Source: Paracoccaceae bacterium
GTDB lineage: Bacteria > Pseudomonadota > Alphaproteobacteria > Rhodobacterales > Rhodobacteraceae
NCBI GenBank assembly: GCA_902602765.1
Contig: CACKSH010000001.1
Span: forward strand, 62,001 to 126,000
Direction of reading: 5' to 3'
DNA: 64,000 nucleotides
The notes beneath the pieces were generated by a model. The model had not been told where the DNA came from. It ran no database searches and saw nothing but the letters and a program-made list of their open reading frames with translations. The translations under genes were made by a program, and so were the position numbers. This document shows positions 15,801-25,090 of this stretch, in pieces; within the stretch, counting starts at the first letter, position 1; each line of letters opens with the position of its first letter.

Positions 15801-17123
15801 GTGATGTTCAGATGGATCAAACAATATATGCCCAAGCGGCTTTACTGGAGAGCAGCGATTATATTGCTTTTTCCTGTGATCTTTCTGCAGCTTATTGTTT
15901 CTGTGGTGATTATTAAACGACATTTTGAAGGTGTCACAGAGCAAATGACAAGAACTGTAGCATCTCAAATTGAACTAATAGCAACTACAGTTGAAAAGAT
16001 GGAGATCGAAACTGCTCTCAACTTAAGTAAGTCGTTGAACATGGAACTATTAAATATTGGAACCACTGATCAAAAGGTTTTAAATAGACGGCGCTTTTAC
16101 GATGTTTCGGGTATAGTTGTTATTAGAGAGTTGTACGATCTGAAGTGGGTTCAAAATGTAGATTTACTTGACGATGATTATGTGACGGTCACTTTAAAAT
16201 TGGCTGAAATGGATTTTCAGCTGCGTTTTGAGCGGGCTCGTGTATCGGCTTCAAATCCTCATCAGTTAATTGTAAATATGGTTGTTTTTGGGGCTTTTTT
16301 TACTTTAATTGCATTTGTATATTTAAGAAATCAATTGAGACCAATCACGCGCTTAGCTTCCGCTGCAGAGGCTTTCGGTCGAGGTCAGACAGTTCCTTAT
16401 AGCGCATCAGGAGCAATCGAGGTCAAAGCTGCCGGAAATGCTTTTTTAGAAATGCGAAATAGGATCGAAAGACACATTGAGCAGAGGACAATGATATTAT
16501 CAGGTGTAAGTCATGATCTCAGGACACCTTTAACTAGGTTGAAGTTGGGGATCTCTATGTTGGAAATTGATGATAAGGAGCCTTTAGAGCGTGACTTGGA
16601 AGAGATGAATCTCATGTTAGATGAGTTTCTAACTTTTGCTAAAGCACAAGATAACGAGAAATCAAATTTCGAACTTTTGTCAGTTTCAAGCATTATAGAA
16701 AGCATAGAATCTGATTATAGAAGATTTGGTGCTAAACTCGATATTGTGGATAATAAAAATAGTGGGAAATATTTGATGCGTCCGTCTTTGATTAGGCGGG
16801 CTTTGGACAATATTATAGGTAACGCACTTCGTTATGGAACGCTTGCAAATCTAGAAGTTGTTATTGATGAGGACCATATCAATTTTATTGTAGAAGATGA
16901 TGGTCCAGGAATCCCAGCCGAAATGCTTTCTGAAGCTCTAAAGCCATTTAGCCGTTTAGATCCTGCAAGAAACCAAGACAAAGGTATGGGTGTTGGTTTG
17001 GGGTTGCCTATTGCATCAGATATAGCCCAAGCACATGGCGGTAGTTTAAAATTACTAAAATCAAAAAAATATGGAGGGTTGAGGGCGGAATTCAGAATAG
17101 CTGCAAAGAGGCAACTAACTTAA
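15801..17123 (+). CDS. EnvZ-like sensor histidine kinase
   Basis: An inner-membrane histidine kinase of 440 residues. It has two membrane helices (about residues 18-40 and 153-176) around a short periplasmic loop, then HAMP, a HisKA box with the phospho-accepting His in SGVSHDLRTPLTRL (about residue 237), and HATPase motifs IIGNALRYG, VEDDGPGIP and GVGLGLPIA. This is the EnvZ-type arrangement. Translation may start at GTG 15801 or ATG 15804. No response regulator is adjacent; the only one in the window is PhoB, which has its own PhoR. The stop codon touches the CAT-tRNA gene on the other strand. Confidence 0.88.
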   Translation: MMFRWIKQYMPKRLYWRAAIILLFPVIFLQLIVSVVIIKRHFEGVTEQMTRTVASQIELIATTVEKMEIETALNLSKSLNMELLNIGTTDQKVLNRRRFYDVSGIVVIRELYDLKWVQNVDLLDDDYVTVTLKLAEMDFQLRFERARVSASNPHQLIVNMVVFGAFFTLIAFVYLRNQLRPITRLASAAEAFGRGQTVPYSASGAIEVKAAGNAFLEMRNRIERHIEQRTMILSGVSHDLRTPLTRLKLGISMLEIDDKEPLERDLEEMNLMLDEFLTFAKAQDNEKSNFELLSVSSIIESIESDYRRFGAKLDIVDNKNSGKYLMRPSLIRRALDNIIGNALRYGTLANLEVVIDEDHINFIVEDDGPGIPAEMLSEALKPFSRLDPARNQDKGMGVGLGLPIASDIAQAHGGSLKLLKSKKYGGLRAEFRIAAKRQLT

Positions 17124-17200
17124 TGGTAGGCCCGGCAGGACTCGAACCTGCGACCAAAGCGTTATGAGCGCTCTGCTCTAACCAACTGAGCTACAGGCCC
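17124..17200 (-). tRNA. tRNA with CAT anticodon, probably Ile2
   Basis: A complete 77-nt tRNA with encoded CCA (plus-strand 17124-17126). Acceptor GGGCCTG pairs with CGGGCCT (a G-U at the first pair), the anticodon loop CTCATAA gives CAT, and the T-loop is TTCGAGT. C4-G69 and C5-G68 are present, which favours the lysidine-modified tRNA-Ile(CAU) over elongator Met. An initiator tRNA is unlikely because the first acceptor pair is not the unpaired C-A type. Confidence 0.92.
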
Positions 17201-17306
17201 TCCATACTGGTGTGCTATCACATCTAAGGCAGACGTCAAGTGTTTCGCGTTGAAGTTTTCTTTGTTTGCATTTAAGCCCCAATTTAGTGCAGGAAGGGTA
17301 TCACTT

Positions 17307-18353
17307 ATGAAATCAAATCTTAATGGTTTAACTTATGCTCAGTCTGGGGTAAATATCGATGCTGGAAATAAACTTATCGATAATATTAAACCTGCAGCAA
17401 GCAAGACATCTAGGACCGGTGTTGTTTCTGGTTTAGGGGGATTTGGTGCTTTATTTGATTTAAAAGATGCTGGCTTTGCTGATCCAATATTAGTTTCGGC
17501 GACTGATGGAGTTGGAACAAAGCTTCGTATCGCAATTGAATTAAAAACGTTAGATACTATCGGAATAGATTTGGTTGCGATGTGTGTCAATGATCTAATT
17601 TGCCAGGGTGCAGAACCTCTTTTTTTTCTTGACTATTTTGCGACCGGCAATCTTGATCTGGAAAAAGCTACCCAAATTATTACTGGTATTGCTGAGGGTT
17701 GCTTAATATCTAATTGCGCGTTAATTGGCGGCGAGACGGCAGAAATGCCGGGTATGTACAAGAATGCAGATTTTGATCTTGCTGGATTTGCAGTTGGTGC
17801 ATTTGAAAGAGGTCATCATCTTCCAAGAAGCATAAACAAGGGTGATTTAATACTTGGGTTACCCTCTAGTGGTATTCACTCAAATGGTTTTTCGCTTGTT
17901 AGAAAAATAGTTGAAATTTCGGGCCTAAATTTACAATCTCCTTGTCCATTTTCTGAAAAGACTTTGGGAACAGAGCTCCTGACCGCCACAGAAATTTATG
18001 TTAAATCTTGCCTCGAAGCTGTTAAGACCGGTCATGTAGTTGCTCTGGCCCACATTACAGGCGGTGGTTTAACTGAAAACATTATCAGAATTCTAGAACC
18101 CGGGCAGGGACTAGAGATTGATCTTGATAGCTGGCCTTTACCTCCAGTCTTTAATTGGTTAGCAGCCGTTGGGTCTGTTGATCCCACAGAGATGTTGAAA
18201 ACTTTCAACTGCGGTATTGGAATGGCGCTGATTGTACCTGCTGCAAGTAAGGATTTAGTCAAGCAATTACTTGGGAGTTTTTATGATCAAATATTTGAAA
18301 TTGGGATCATTAATGACTCAAACAGAGTGTCATTTTCTGGGGAACTTTTGTGA
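17307..18353 (+). CDS. purM: Phosphoribosylformylglycinamidine cyclo-ligase
   Basis: AIR synthase, the fifth step of purine synthesis: it closes the imidazole ring of FGAM using ATP. The start ATG 17307 has an AGGAAGG site 9 nt upstream and gives 348 residues, the usual length; an upstream in-frame ATG at 17250 is rejected. Family motifs are YAQSGVNIDAG near the N-terminus, SATDGVGTKLRIA, MCVNDLICQGAEPLFFLDY and LIGGETAEMPGMY. Its stop overlaps purN (GTGA), so the two are co-translated. Confidence 0.95.
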   Translation: MKSNLNGLTYAQSGVNIDAGNKLIDNIKPAASKTSRTGVVSGLGGFGALFDLKDAGFADPILVSATDGVGTKLRIAIELKTLDTIGIDLVAMCVNDLICQGAEPLFFLDYFATGNLDLEKATQIITGIAEGCLISNCALIGGETAEMPGMYKNADFDLAGFAVGAFERGHHLPRSINKGDLILGLPSSGIHSNGFSLVRKIVEISGLNLQSPCPFSEKTLGTELLTATEIYVKSCLEAVKTGHVVALAHITGGGLTENIIRILEPGQGLEIDLDSWPLPPVFNWLAAVGSVDPTEMLKTFNCGIGMALIVPAASKDLVKQLLGSFYDQIFEIGIINDSNRVSFSGELL

Positions 18354-18940
18354 CAAAAAAAGTTGCGATTTTTATATCTGGTTCGGGTTCAAATATGGTT
18401 GCTCTGGTAAAAAGTATGCAAACCTTGCAGTTTGCTCTACCAACGCTTGTTCTATCAAATAAACGAGATGCTATTGGTTTAAACAAAGCAAAGGATTTGA
18501 AAATACCAACAGTTTGTATTGAAGCTGAAAAGCTAGCTGGTTGTGATTTGAATTTTGAGGCAGCTATTCAAAAAGAGTTAGAAAATTTTAATATTGATAT
18601 CATTTGCTTAGCTGGTTTCATGAGAGTATTATCATCAAAATTTGTAGATTTTTGGCAGGGCAAAATTCTAAATATTCACCCATCATTGTTGCCAAAATAT
18701 ATAGGGTTAAACACTCACGAAAGAGTATTAGAAAATCATGAGGAAGTAACTGGATGTACGGTACATGAAGTAACTCGCAAATTAGATTGTGGTCGGATTT
18801 TAGGCCAAGCGACAGTTCCAATATTTCCTGATGATAATGTTGAGGCAATTAAATCAAGAGTGTTAGAAAAAGAACATATGCTGTACCCTAAGACGCTGGA
18901 GCAATTTTGTCTTGGAAGGTCTGATTTGATCATTATGTGA
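18350..18940 (+). CDS. purN: Glycinamide ribonucleotide formyltransferase
   Basis: PurN transfers a formyl group from 10-formyl-THF to GAR, the third step of purine synthesis. It is 196 residues, starting at GTG 18350 inside the end of purM. Motifs are FISGSGSNM for phosphate binding, ICLAGFMRVL, the catalytic ILNIHPSLLPKY (Asn and His) and a Gly-rich GCTVHEVT with the active-site Asp in KLDCGRIL. purM-purN order is standard in alphaproteobacteria. rnd follows after 6 bases and may be co-transcribed. Confidence 0.95.
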   Translation: MTKKVAIFISGSGSNMVALVKSMQTLQFALPTLVLSNKRDAIGLNKAKDLKIPTVCIEAEKLAGCDLNFEAAIQKELENFNIDIICLAGFMRVLSSKFVDFWQGKILNIHPSLLPKYIGLNTHERVLENHEEVTGCTVHEVTRKLDCGRILGQATVPIFPDDNVEAIKSRVLEKEHMLYPKTLEQFCLGRSDLIIM

Positions 18941-18946
18941 GATAAA

Positions 18947-20104
18947 ATGAATATTATTAAAACTACATCGGAATTATCACAATTTTGCGATTATGCTTAC
19001 AATTTTGACTATATTACCGTTGATACAGAATTTTTACGGGAAAGAACATATTATCCAAAACTGTGTTTAATCCAACTAGCAATACCAGGTGACCAGGAAA
19101 ACAGTGCTGTTCTTATAGATTCGTTACAGCCCAATTTAGATTTATCACCACTTTATAAAATATTTCTAGATCCTGATATTGTAAAAGTATTTCACGCAGC
19201 AAGACAGGATCTTGAAATTTTTTTTCATGACAAAAATATAATTCCAAGTCCACTTTTTGATACTCAACTTGCTGCTATGGTTTGTGGTTTCGGTGAACAA
19301 GTTGGCTATGAGACTTTGGTTCGATCAATTTGCAAGGTTAATTTAGATAAGTCATCGAGGTTTACCGATTGGTCTTTGAGGCCTCTCAGTAATAAGCAAC
19401 AGCAGTATGCTCTTGCTGACGTAACTCATTTACGACAAATTTACGAGTATCTTAAAGAGCAATTGAAGCGCAACGAAAGAGAAACTTGGTTAGAAGAAGA
19501 GTTGAATATATTAAAAAACCCTGAAACTTACATAACGCGCCCAAATGAAGCTTGGAGAAGGATTAAGAGCCGTTCAAACTCCAGTAAGTTTTTGGGAATT
19601 GTGGCTAGATTAGCCGAGTTCCGAGAAACATATGCCCAAAAAAATAATATTCCAAGAAATCGTGTCTTGAAGGATGACGCTTTAATGGAATTAGCTTCTT
19701 TGAAACCAAAATCGTTTGATGATTTAAGTCGTAGCAGACTTTTATTACGTGACGCACGTAAGGGTAAAATAGCCAAAGGTATTCTAGACTCTATAAAGGC
19801 CGCAGAAGATTTAAAATTTGAACAAGTTAATTACCCTACTAAAGTGGCTAAAAGTTTAAATGTTAATTCTGCCCTTTCTGATATGTTACGTGTTCTGTTG
19901 AAGGCAAAATCAGAGGAACTTGGCGTTGCGGCCAAATTAATAGCCAATAGTTCGGACTTGGACAGTATAGCATCGGGTGAAAGAACAGTGCCTGCTTTAT
20001 CCGGTTGGAGACACCAGATTTTTGGCAGAGAGGCGCTCGAATTGTGCGATGGCAAGGTTGGTTTGGTTTTACAGGGAAAAAATATTACAACCATCAAGAT
20101 TTAG
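18947..20104 (+). CDS. rnd: Ribonuclease D
   Basis: A 3'-5' exoribonuclease that trims tRNA and other stable RNA precursors; 385 residues. The DEDD-type exonuclease domain starts with the metal-binding DxE in ITVDTEFLRERTYY (about residues 25-38), continues with FHAARQDLEIF and ends with the Tyr-containing QYALADVTHL. Two HRDC-like helical domains follow (about residues 205-290 and beyond). It is 6 bases after purN, so part of the purMN-rnd transcript. Confidence 0.93.
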   Translation: MNIIKTTSELSQFCDYAYNFDYITVDTEFLRERTYYPKLCLIQLAIPGDQENSAVLIDSLQPNLDLSPLYKIFLDPDIVKVFHAARQDLEIFFHDKNIIPSPLFDTQLAAMVCGFGEQVGYETLVRSICKVNLDKSSRFTDWSLRPLSNKQQQYALADVTHLRQIYEYLKEQLKRNERETWLEEELNILKNPETYITRPNEAWRRIKSRSNSSKFLGIVARLAEFRETYAQKNNIPRNRVLKDDALMELASLKPKSFDDLSRSRLLLRDARKGKIAKGILDSIKAAEDLKFEQVNYPTKVAKSLNVNSALSDMLRVLLKAKSEELGVAAKLIANSSDLDSIASGERTVPALSGWRHQIFGREALELCDGKVGLVLQGKNITTIKI

Positions 20105-20105
20105 T

Positions 20106-20570
20106 TTAAAGCTTCAACTCGAAAGTAAATTTTTTGCTTTCAATTAATATCTTTTCAATATTCTCTAATTCTTCGGGGATAATGGTAATTGCGGCCGTAA
20201 TTGTCCCTTCGGCTTTCCTTTTGTCAGTCTCGTGAATTGCTTTAAATGAAAACCTTAAAGTATTAGGTTGTTTTGGGGTTAGTTGAATGAGGCGAGGCTC
20301 ATAAGCTACATCGTTTTCTGTTACTCCAGAAACAACTAATATAAAATCATCAGCCTGCGTGGCGCTTAACTCCACATCAGTTACCTTATAAACTAATTCT
20401 CCTGCATATTTACTTTTGTTACTTCGTGTTATTAAATTTGCTTTTGGAATAAGAGGGTTTGTATCGATATTACTTATTTTATCTTTTGATGATAAGCCGA
20501 AGATATTAGAGCCTGAGGCGCACCCCACGCAAAGAAGTAACGTTGGTAAAAATAGTTTATAAAAGCGCAT
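20106..20570 (-). CDS. Hypothetical lipoprotein, 154 aa
   Basis: I recognise no family. The N-terminus is a lipoprotein signal (MRFYKLFLPTLLLCVGCAS) with Cys17 as the likely lipid-bearing residue. The mature part (about 137 residues) alternates strands and short turns, with conserved-looking segments such as GELVYKVTDVELSAT and LRFSFKAIHET, suggesting a small beta-rich envelope protein. It is convergent with rnd, with 1 base between stops. A role in the cell envelope is inferred only from the signal. Confidence 0.72.
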   Translation of the reverse strand: MRFYKLFLPTLLLCVGCASGSNIFGLSSKDKISNIDTNPLIPKANLITRSNKSKYAGELVYKVTDVELSATQADDFILVVSGVTENDVAYEPRLIQLTPKQPNTLRFSFKAIHETDKRKAEGTITAAITIIPEELENIEKILIESKKFTFELKL

Positions 20571-20683
20571 CTTGAATTTTAATTATAATTTTGAAATTTG
20601 TAATAAGCTATCTAAATATACCTTATTAGTGCACGTCAAACAATTGCAAATCACCAAGCGCTAGAACCATCGGGGAGAAAAAA

Positions 20684-21103
20684 ATGTCGACAGCAGAATT
20701 TAATGCGATTGTTGAGGATTTTGAATTCATTGATGATTGGGAAGATCGCTACCGATACATCATCGAGAAAGGAAAAAATATGCCTTTTCTCGATGATGCG
20801 TTGAAAGTTGAAGCAACAAAAGTAGATGGATGCGCAAGCCAAGTTTGGATGCATCCAACCATTGAAAACGATATATTTTATTTTGATGGCGACAGTGATG
20901 CTATTATAGTTCGGGGACTAATTTCTTTGTTAAAGAGCCTATATAATGGCGTTCCGCTCTCAGCCGTTTTGAAAATCGATGCTGTAATTGAACTAGAGAG
21001 GCTTGGTTTGACCGAGCATTTGTCGTCCCAAAGATCCAATGGATTAAATGCGATGGTAAATAGAATTAAAAAAATAGTTAACACCGAGTTAACCAATCAA
21101 TAA
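20684..21103 (+). CDS. sufE: Cysteine desulfuration protein SufE
   Basis: SufE accepts sulfur from the cysteine desulfurase SufS and passes it to the SufBCD scaffold for Fe-S cluster assembly. The 139-residue length is typical. The sulfur-carrying cysteine is Cys50 in TKVDGCASQVWM, the invariant motif of the family, and the C-terminal region RSNGLNAMVNRI is also typical. A strong CGGGGAG ribosome-binding site precedes ATG 20684. No other suf gene is in the window, so this is a detached copy. Confidence 0.93.
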   Translation: MSTAEFNAIVEDFEFIDDWEDRYRYIIEKGKNMPFLDDALKVEATKVDGCASQVWMHPTIENDIFYFDGDSDAIIVRGLISLLKSLYNGVPLSAVLKIDAVIELERLGLTEHLSSQRSNGLNAMVNRIKKIVNTELTNQ

Positions 21104-21162
21104 ACTAATAATACTTCCAGTATTCACTCCAGATGGACTGGTAGCCAAACTTAATTTTTAAT

Positions 21163-21861
21163 TTACGCTGAGAGCTGATTATGTTTGCGAGCAACAAATT
21201 CCTTTGCTGTTTCAACTGCAACGGCCGCGTCGCGGCAATATGCATCTGCCCCAATAGCTTTTCCGAATTCCTCGTTTAAAGGAGCGCCACCAACCAAAAC
21301 AATATAGTCTTCTCTGATGCCTTGTTCTACCATTGTATCAATAACGACCTTCATGTAGGGCATTGTGGTGGTCAATAAAGCGGACATACCAAGAATATCT
21401 GGTTCTTCTTTTTCCAGTGCATCCAGATAATTCTCTACTGGATTATTAATTCCCAAGTCTACAACCTCAAATCCAGCACCTTCCATCATCATCGAAACTA
21501 AATTCTTACCGATATCATGAATATCGCCCTTCACAGTTCCAATCACCATTTTCCCAACTCGAGGTGCTCCGGTTTCAGCAAGTAAGGGTTTGAGTATAGT
21601 CATTCCCCCTTTCATAGCGTTTGCGGCGAGCAAAACTTCGGGGACAAATAATATTCCATCTCTAAAATCTTGACCTACTATTGTCATGCCACCTACAAGA
21701 GCCTCAGTGAGAATGCGGTAAGGCTCCCACTTACGCTCTAAAAGAATATTAACCCCTTCTTCGATCTCTTCTTTGAGCCCGTCGTAAAGGTCATCAAACA
21801 TTTGTTGGACAAGTTCTTCATCATCCAAATCAGCTAGAATGATATCGTCTTCTTCTTCCAT
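21163..21861 (-). CDS. Methyltransferase-cognate corrinoid protein (MtbC/MetH-like)
   Basis: A cobalamin-binding methyl carrier of 232 residues. An N-terminal helical cap domain (about residues 10-95) precedes a Rossmann-like B12 domain with the cobalt-ligand motif GDIHDIGKN (His115), then GMSALLTTTMPYM and LVGGAPLN for the B12 tail. Such proteins shuttle methyl groups between a substrate-specific methyltransferase and tetrahydrofolate or homocysteine. No partner methyltransferase is adjacent. It starts at ATG 21861 after an AAAAGG site and stands alone between sufE and purC. Confidence 0.9.
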   Translation of the reverse strand: MEEEDDIILADLDDEELVQQMFDDLYDGLKEEIEEGVNILLERKWEPYRILTEALVGGMTIVGQDFRDGILFVPEVLLAANAMKGGMTILKPLLAETGAPRVGKMVIGTVKGDIHDIGKNLVSMMMEGAGFEVVDLGINNPVENYLDALEKEEPDILGMSALLTTTMPYMKVVIDTMVEQGIREDYIVLVGGAPLNEEFGKAIGADAYCRDAAVAVETAKEFVARKHNQLSA

Positions 21862-22153
21862 ACCTTTTCCTTTAATCTATTTAAAAGATTGGCAAAAATA
21901 TATATTATCTACAGCTTTCTATTCTTTGGGTAAATTGAACTTTCCAGTTTACGACATTGATTAATTCAAAGCCGACTATTATCAAAAGAATTTTCGGCCA
22001 TTTAGTGTATCGCTATGAATTAAATAAGAAAAATCAAAATTTTTAATATCTATCGAATTTAAATGTATTTTATTAAGTTTTGAACTGGTTGCCCAAATAC
22101 TTTTCTTTTAGTATTAGGATGACGTTCCTGACGATGTTTTTGAAAGTTTATAA

Positions 22154-22915
22154 ATGGCCAGACGTACCAAAGTTTATGAAGGTAAAGCAAAAATTCTTTA
22201 TGAGGGTCCTGAGCCAGGTACATTAGTGCAGTATTTTAAGGATGATGCGACGGCATTTAATGCAAAAAAGAAAGAAATAATTGAAGGCAAAGGTGTTTTA
22301 AATAATCGACTTAGTGAATTTTTTATGTCGGGTCTTAACAATATAGGTATTCCTACGCATTTTTTAAAACGACTTAATATGCGCGAACAACTTATTTCAT
22401 CTTGTGAGATAATTCCATTAGAGGTTATAGTTAGAAATTTTGCTGCTGGTACCTTGTGTGAGCGGCTCGGTTTGGAAGAGGGAACTCGATTATCTCGGCC
22501 TTTAGTTGAGTACTGCTATAAAGATGATAGCTTAGGTGATCCTCTAGTCTCAGAGGAACACATAGCAGCATTCGGGTGGGCCTCTCATCCAGAAATGGAC
22601 GAAATTCTGAGCTTAGCATTAAGAGTAAATGATTTTATGTCTGGAATATTTTATGGCGTAGGTATCAGACTGGTCGACTTTAAAATTGAAATAGGTAAAG
22701 TTTTTGAATCGGAGTTTCAAAGATTAGTAGTTGCTGATGAAATCAGCCCTGATAGCTGTAGGTTGTGGGATATAGAATCTGGTAAAAAGTTAGACAAAGA
22801 TGTTTTTCGGAGAGATTTGGGTGATTTATCTGATGCTTACACAGAGGTAGCGATGAGGCTAGGAGTGATACAGTCAAATAAATCTCAATTAACTGAGCCT
22901 AGATTAGTTAAGTAA
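22154..22915 (+). CDS. purC: SAICAR synthase
   Basis: Phosphoribosylaminoimidazole-succinocarboxamide synthase joins CAIR and aspartate using ATP. It is 253 residues, standard for the bacterial form. Motifs are [13 protein letters not shown] at the N-terminus, [17 protein letters not shown] and [11 protein letters not shown], and the Asp-rich [12 protein letters not shown]. It is the first gene of a tight purC-purS-purQ block (7 bases to purS). The 292-base gap upstream is AT-rich and should carry the promoter. Confidence 0.96.
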   Translation: MARRTKVYEGKAKILYEGPEPGTLVQYFKDDATAFNAKKKEIIEGKGVLNNRLSEFFMSGLNNIGIPTHFLKRLNMREQLISSCEIIPLEVIVRNFAAGTLCERLGLEEGTRLSRPLVEYCYKDDSLGDPLVSEEHIAAFGWASHPEMDEILSLALRVNDFMSGIFYGVGIRLVDFKIEIGKVFESEFQRLVVADEISPDSCRLWDIESGKKLDKDVFRRDLGDLSDAYTEVAMRLGVIQSNKSQLTEPRLVK

Positions 22916-22922
22916 GGACAAA

Positions 22923-23162
22923 ATGAAAGCCCGTATACAGATAATGTTAAAAAATGGAGTTCTTGATCCACAAGGTGAGGCTATAAAGCACGCGTTGAAT
23001 AATATCGGATTTGAGAGTGTTACCGGAGTAAGGCAAGGTAAAGTAATCGAACTTGATTTAGAAGGATCTGATAAAAGTCAGGTTAGGTCTCAAATAGAAA
23101 ATATGTGCAACAAGATGCTAGCTAATGCTGTAATTGAAAATTTTGAGATAGAGCTTCTCTAA
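22923..23162 (+). CDS. purS: FGAM synthase subunit PurS
   Basis: The 79-residue structural subunit of the three-part FGAM synthase (PurL-PurQ-PurS), which holds the ammonia channel together. It has the family's ferredoxin-like start (ARIQIMLKNGVLDPQGEAI, quoted at the length limit) and the RQGKVIELDLEG strand. It overlaps purQ by one base (TAATG). purL, the large partner, is not in this window. Confidence 0.94.
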   Translation: MKARIQIMLKNGVLDPQGEAIKHALNNIGFESVTGVRQGKVIELDLEGSDKSQVRSQIENMCNKMLANAVIENFEIELL

Positions 23163-23830
23163 TGAAAGCAGCAGTAATAGTTTTCCCGGGCTCTAATTGC
23201 GATAGAGATCTCACAGTTGCATTAGAAATGGTTGGCTTTGAAGTTACAAAAATTTGGCACAAGGGCTCTGAACTTGAAAAAGGAATAGATCTTGTGGCCA
23301 TTCCAGGAGGTTTCTCTTTTGGCGACTATTTAAGGGTTGGAGCAATTGCTGCTAATTCTCCAATATGTAAATCAATCATATCTCATGGTGAGCGTGGCGG
23401 ATACATAGTGGGGATTTGTAATGGCTTTCAGATTCTAACTGAAACAGGGCTGTTGCCTGGAGCCCTTCTTCGCAATTCTGGCTTAAAATATATCTGTAAA
23501 ACCGTGGCCTTGAGGGTCGAAACCACTGACAGTGTATTTACTCAAAAGTATAATCTCTCCAATGTTATAAAAATACCAATCGCGCATCATGATGGAAATT
23601 ATAATGCCAATGTTAATGACATTGAAAAAATGAAAGATCAGGATCTGATTGCATTTCGTTACTGTGATAATCCTAATGGTTCAATTGAGGATATTGCCGG
23701 CGTACTATCTTCTAATAGGAGGGTCTTAGGCATGATGCCGCATCCAGAAAGAGCTTTTGAAAAAGCTCACGGTAACTCGGATGGAATGATTTTTTTTAAA
23801 GGTTTGGTAGAAGCTTTTGCCACTACCTAG
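23162..23830 (+). CDS. purQ: FGAM synthase glutaminase subunit PurQ
   Basis: The class I glutamine amidotransferase subunit that releases ammonia for FGAM synthesis; 222 residues. The nucleophilic Cys is in VGICNGFQILTE (about residue 83-86), the oxyanion region is FPGSNCDRD, and the His-Glu pair is in MMPHPERAFEKAHG near the C-terminus. It is translationally linked to purS. Downstream, where purL is often found, the strand switches to dsbB after 22 bases, so purL must be elsewhere. Confidence 0.95.
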   Translation: MKAAVIVFPGSNCDRDLTVALEMVGFEVTKIWHKGSELEKGIDLVAIPGGFSFGDYLRVGAIAANSPICKSIISHGERGGYIVGICNGFQILTETGLLPGALLRNSGLKYICKTVALRVETTDSVFTQKYNLSNVIKIPIAHHDGNYNANVNDIEKMKDQDLIAFRYCDNPNGSIEDIAGVLSSNRRVLGMMPHPERAFEKAHGNSDGMIFFKGLVEAFATT

Positions 23831-23852
23831 TTTTGGCCCAAACTTTTAAGTT

Positions 23853-24329
23853 TTATAGAACTGCTGTATTTTTGGGTTTCATGAGTATCGTGATCCACAA
23901 TATTCCTAAAAATGCAGAAAAAATTGCATTCCATCCCGCCATTGAAATATTGAGAAATGACCATAAAACTTCATCGCATTTTGTAATTGGAGCAGACATA
24001 ATTTGTTCAATCAAAGCGTCTGTTGAAAGAGTACTCACATCCCCTGATGAACATGTGTTTGGACCTGGCCAAAATCCTTGCTCTATTCCAAAGTGGTATG
24101 CACCGAAGGCTGCACTTAAAAATGATGCCCCACTCGAAATGTAGGCTATTTTCGCAATTAAGGTATAAAAATAAATGACCCCAAAAAATATAGCAATTAT
24201 GTGTGGATAGCGCTGCCAATAACACAACTTACAAGGCGGGTATCCTCCAATATACTGAAAAGCAAGGGCGCCGGAAAGTAACAATACAGAACCAAGGATT
24301 GCAACTAAAACTAATTTTTTCTCAATCAT
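23853..24329 (-). CDS. dsbB: Disulfide bond formation protein B
   Basis: An inner-membrane quinone reductase that reoxidises DsbA; 158 residues with four membrane helices. Both redox cysteine pairs are present: Cys33-Cys36 (PPCKLCYWQR) and Cys93...Cys118 (NTCSSGD and ITKCDE). The Arg after the first pair, needed for quinone use, is in WQR. Its start overlaps the upstream DedA-like gene by 4 bases, so the two are co-transcribed. No dsbA is present in the window. Confidence 0.93.
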   Translation of the reverse strand: MIEKKLVLVAILGSVLLLSGALAFQYIGGYPPCKLCYWQRYPHIIAIFFGVIYFYTLIAKIAYISSGASFLSAAFGAYHFGIEQGFWPGPNTCSSGDVSTLSTDALIEQIMSAPITKCDEVLWSFLNISMAGWNAIFSAFLGILWITILMKPKNTAVL

Positions 24330-24904
24330 ATTAATTTAAGCCCGATAAAACCAAACAACAACAAAATAACAAAAAACATAAAGACCCAATTTAGATATCT
24401 TTCAATAAAGTTTTTTACTCCGTGGCCATAAAAATTCAATAATCCTGCAACGATAAAAAACCGGATAGCTCGTGAAAACAAGGATGCACCTACAAATACC
24501 GCAAAATTTAGGTTGGTTGCTCCGGACATAATAGTAATTACCTTGAAAGGTATTGGCGAAATGCCTGCAGTTATAACGGCCCATAAACCTACCTCGTTGT
24601 ATTTGTTGGAAAAATTCAACATTTCCGCCTCTTTTCCAAGTGCAAATAGTATTGGTTCCGCAAATTGCTCATATGCAAATGCACCAATTATGTAGCCAAA
24701 AACTCCTCCTAGAACGGAAAAAACAGTTGCTATTAAAGCAAAGAACCAAGCCCGGGATGGCTTCATTAAAATCATTGGAATAAGCATTACATCTGGTGGA
24801 ATAGGGAAAAACGATGCTTCAATAAATGAGACTACAGCCAAAAAGTATATTGCTTGCGGGTGACCAGCAAGTGCCATTGTTTTATTGTAGAGTATTTTAA
24901 ACAT
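24326..24904 (-). CDS. YqaA/DedA-family membrane protein
   Basis: A VTT-fold (SNARE-associated/DedA-like) inner-membrane protein of about 192 residues. Membrane segments alternate with the conserved Gly/Pro/Arg loop visible in AVITAGISPIPFKVITIMSG and ASLFSRAIRFFIVAGLL. The family acts in lipid scrambling and envelope homeostasis. ATG 24904 has an AGGA site 5 nt upstream and is preferred to the in-frame ATG at 24934. It leads a two-gene operon with dsbB. Confidence 0.82.
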   Translation of the reverse strand: MFKILYNKTMALAGHPQAIYFLAVVSFIEASFFPIPPDVMLIPMILMKPSRAWFFALIATVFSVLGGVFGYIIGAFAYEQFAEPILFALGKEAEMLNFSNKYNEVGLWAVITAGISPIPFKVITIMSGATNLNFAVFVGASLFSRAIRFFIVAGLLNFYGHGVKNFIERYLNWVFMFFVILLLFGFIGLKLI

Positions 24905-25004
24905 TGGTTTCCTAAGTTTTAGGTGATCAATCATTTAATGCATTTGACGTCAAGCACACTTTACCTCTGGACGTTTTTCAATTCTAATATTAGACAACGA
25001 TTGT

Positions 25005-25090
25005 GCCCAAGTGGCGGAATGGTAGACGCAGGGGATTCAAAATCCCCCGATGGTAACATCGTGAGAGTTCGAGTCTCTCCTTGGGCACCA
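25005..25090 (+). tRNA. tRNA-Leu (CAA)
   Basis: A class II tRNA with encoded CCA. Acceptor GCCCAAG pairs with CTTGGGC, the anticodon stem GGGGA/TCCCC holds loop TTCAAAA (anticodon CAA), and a long variable arm (CGATGGTAACATCG) follows, as expected for leucine. The T-loop is TTCGAGT. Confidence 0.97.
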
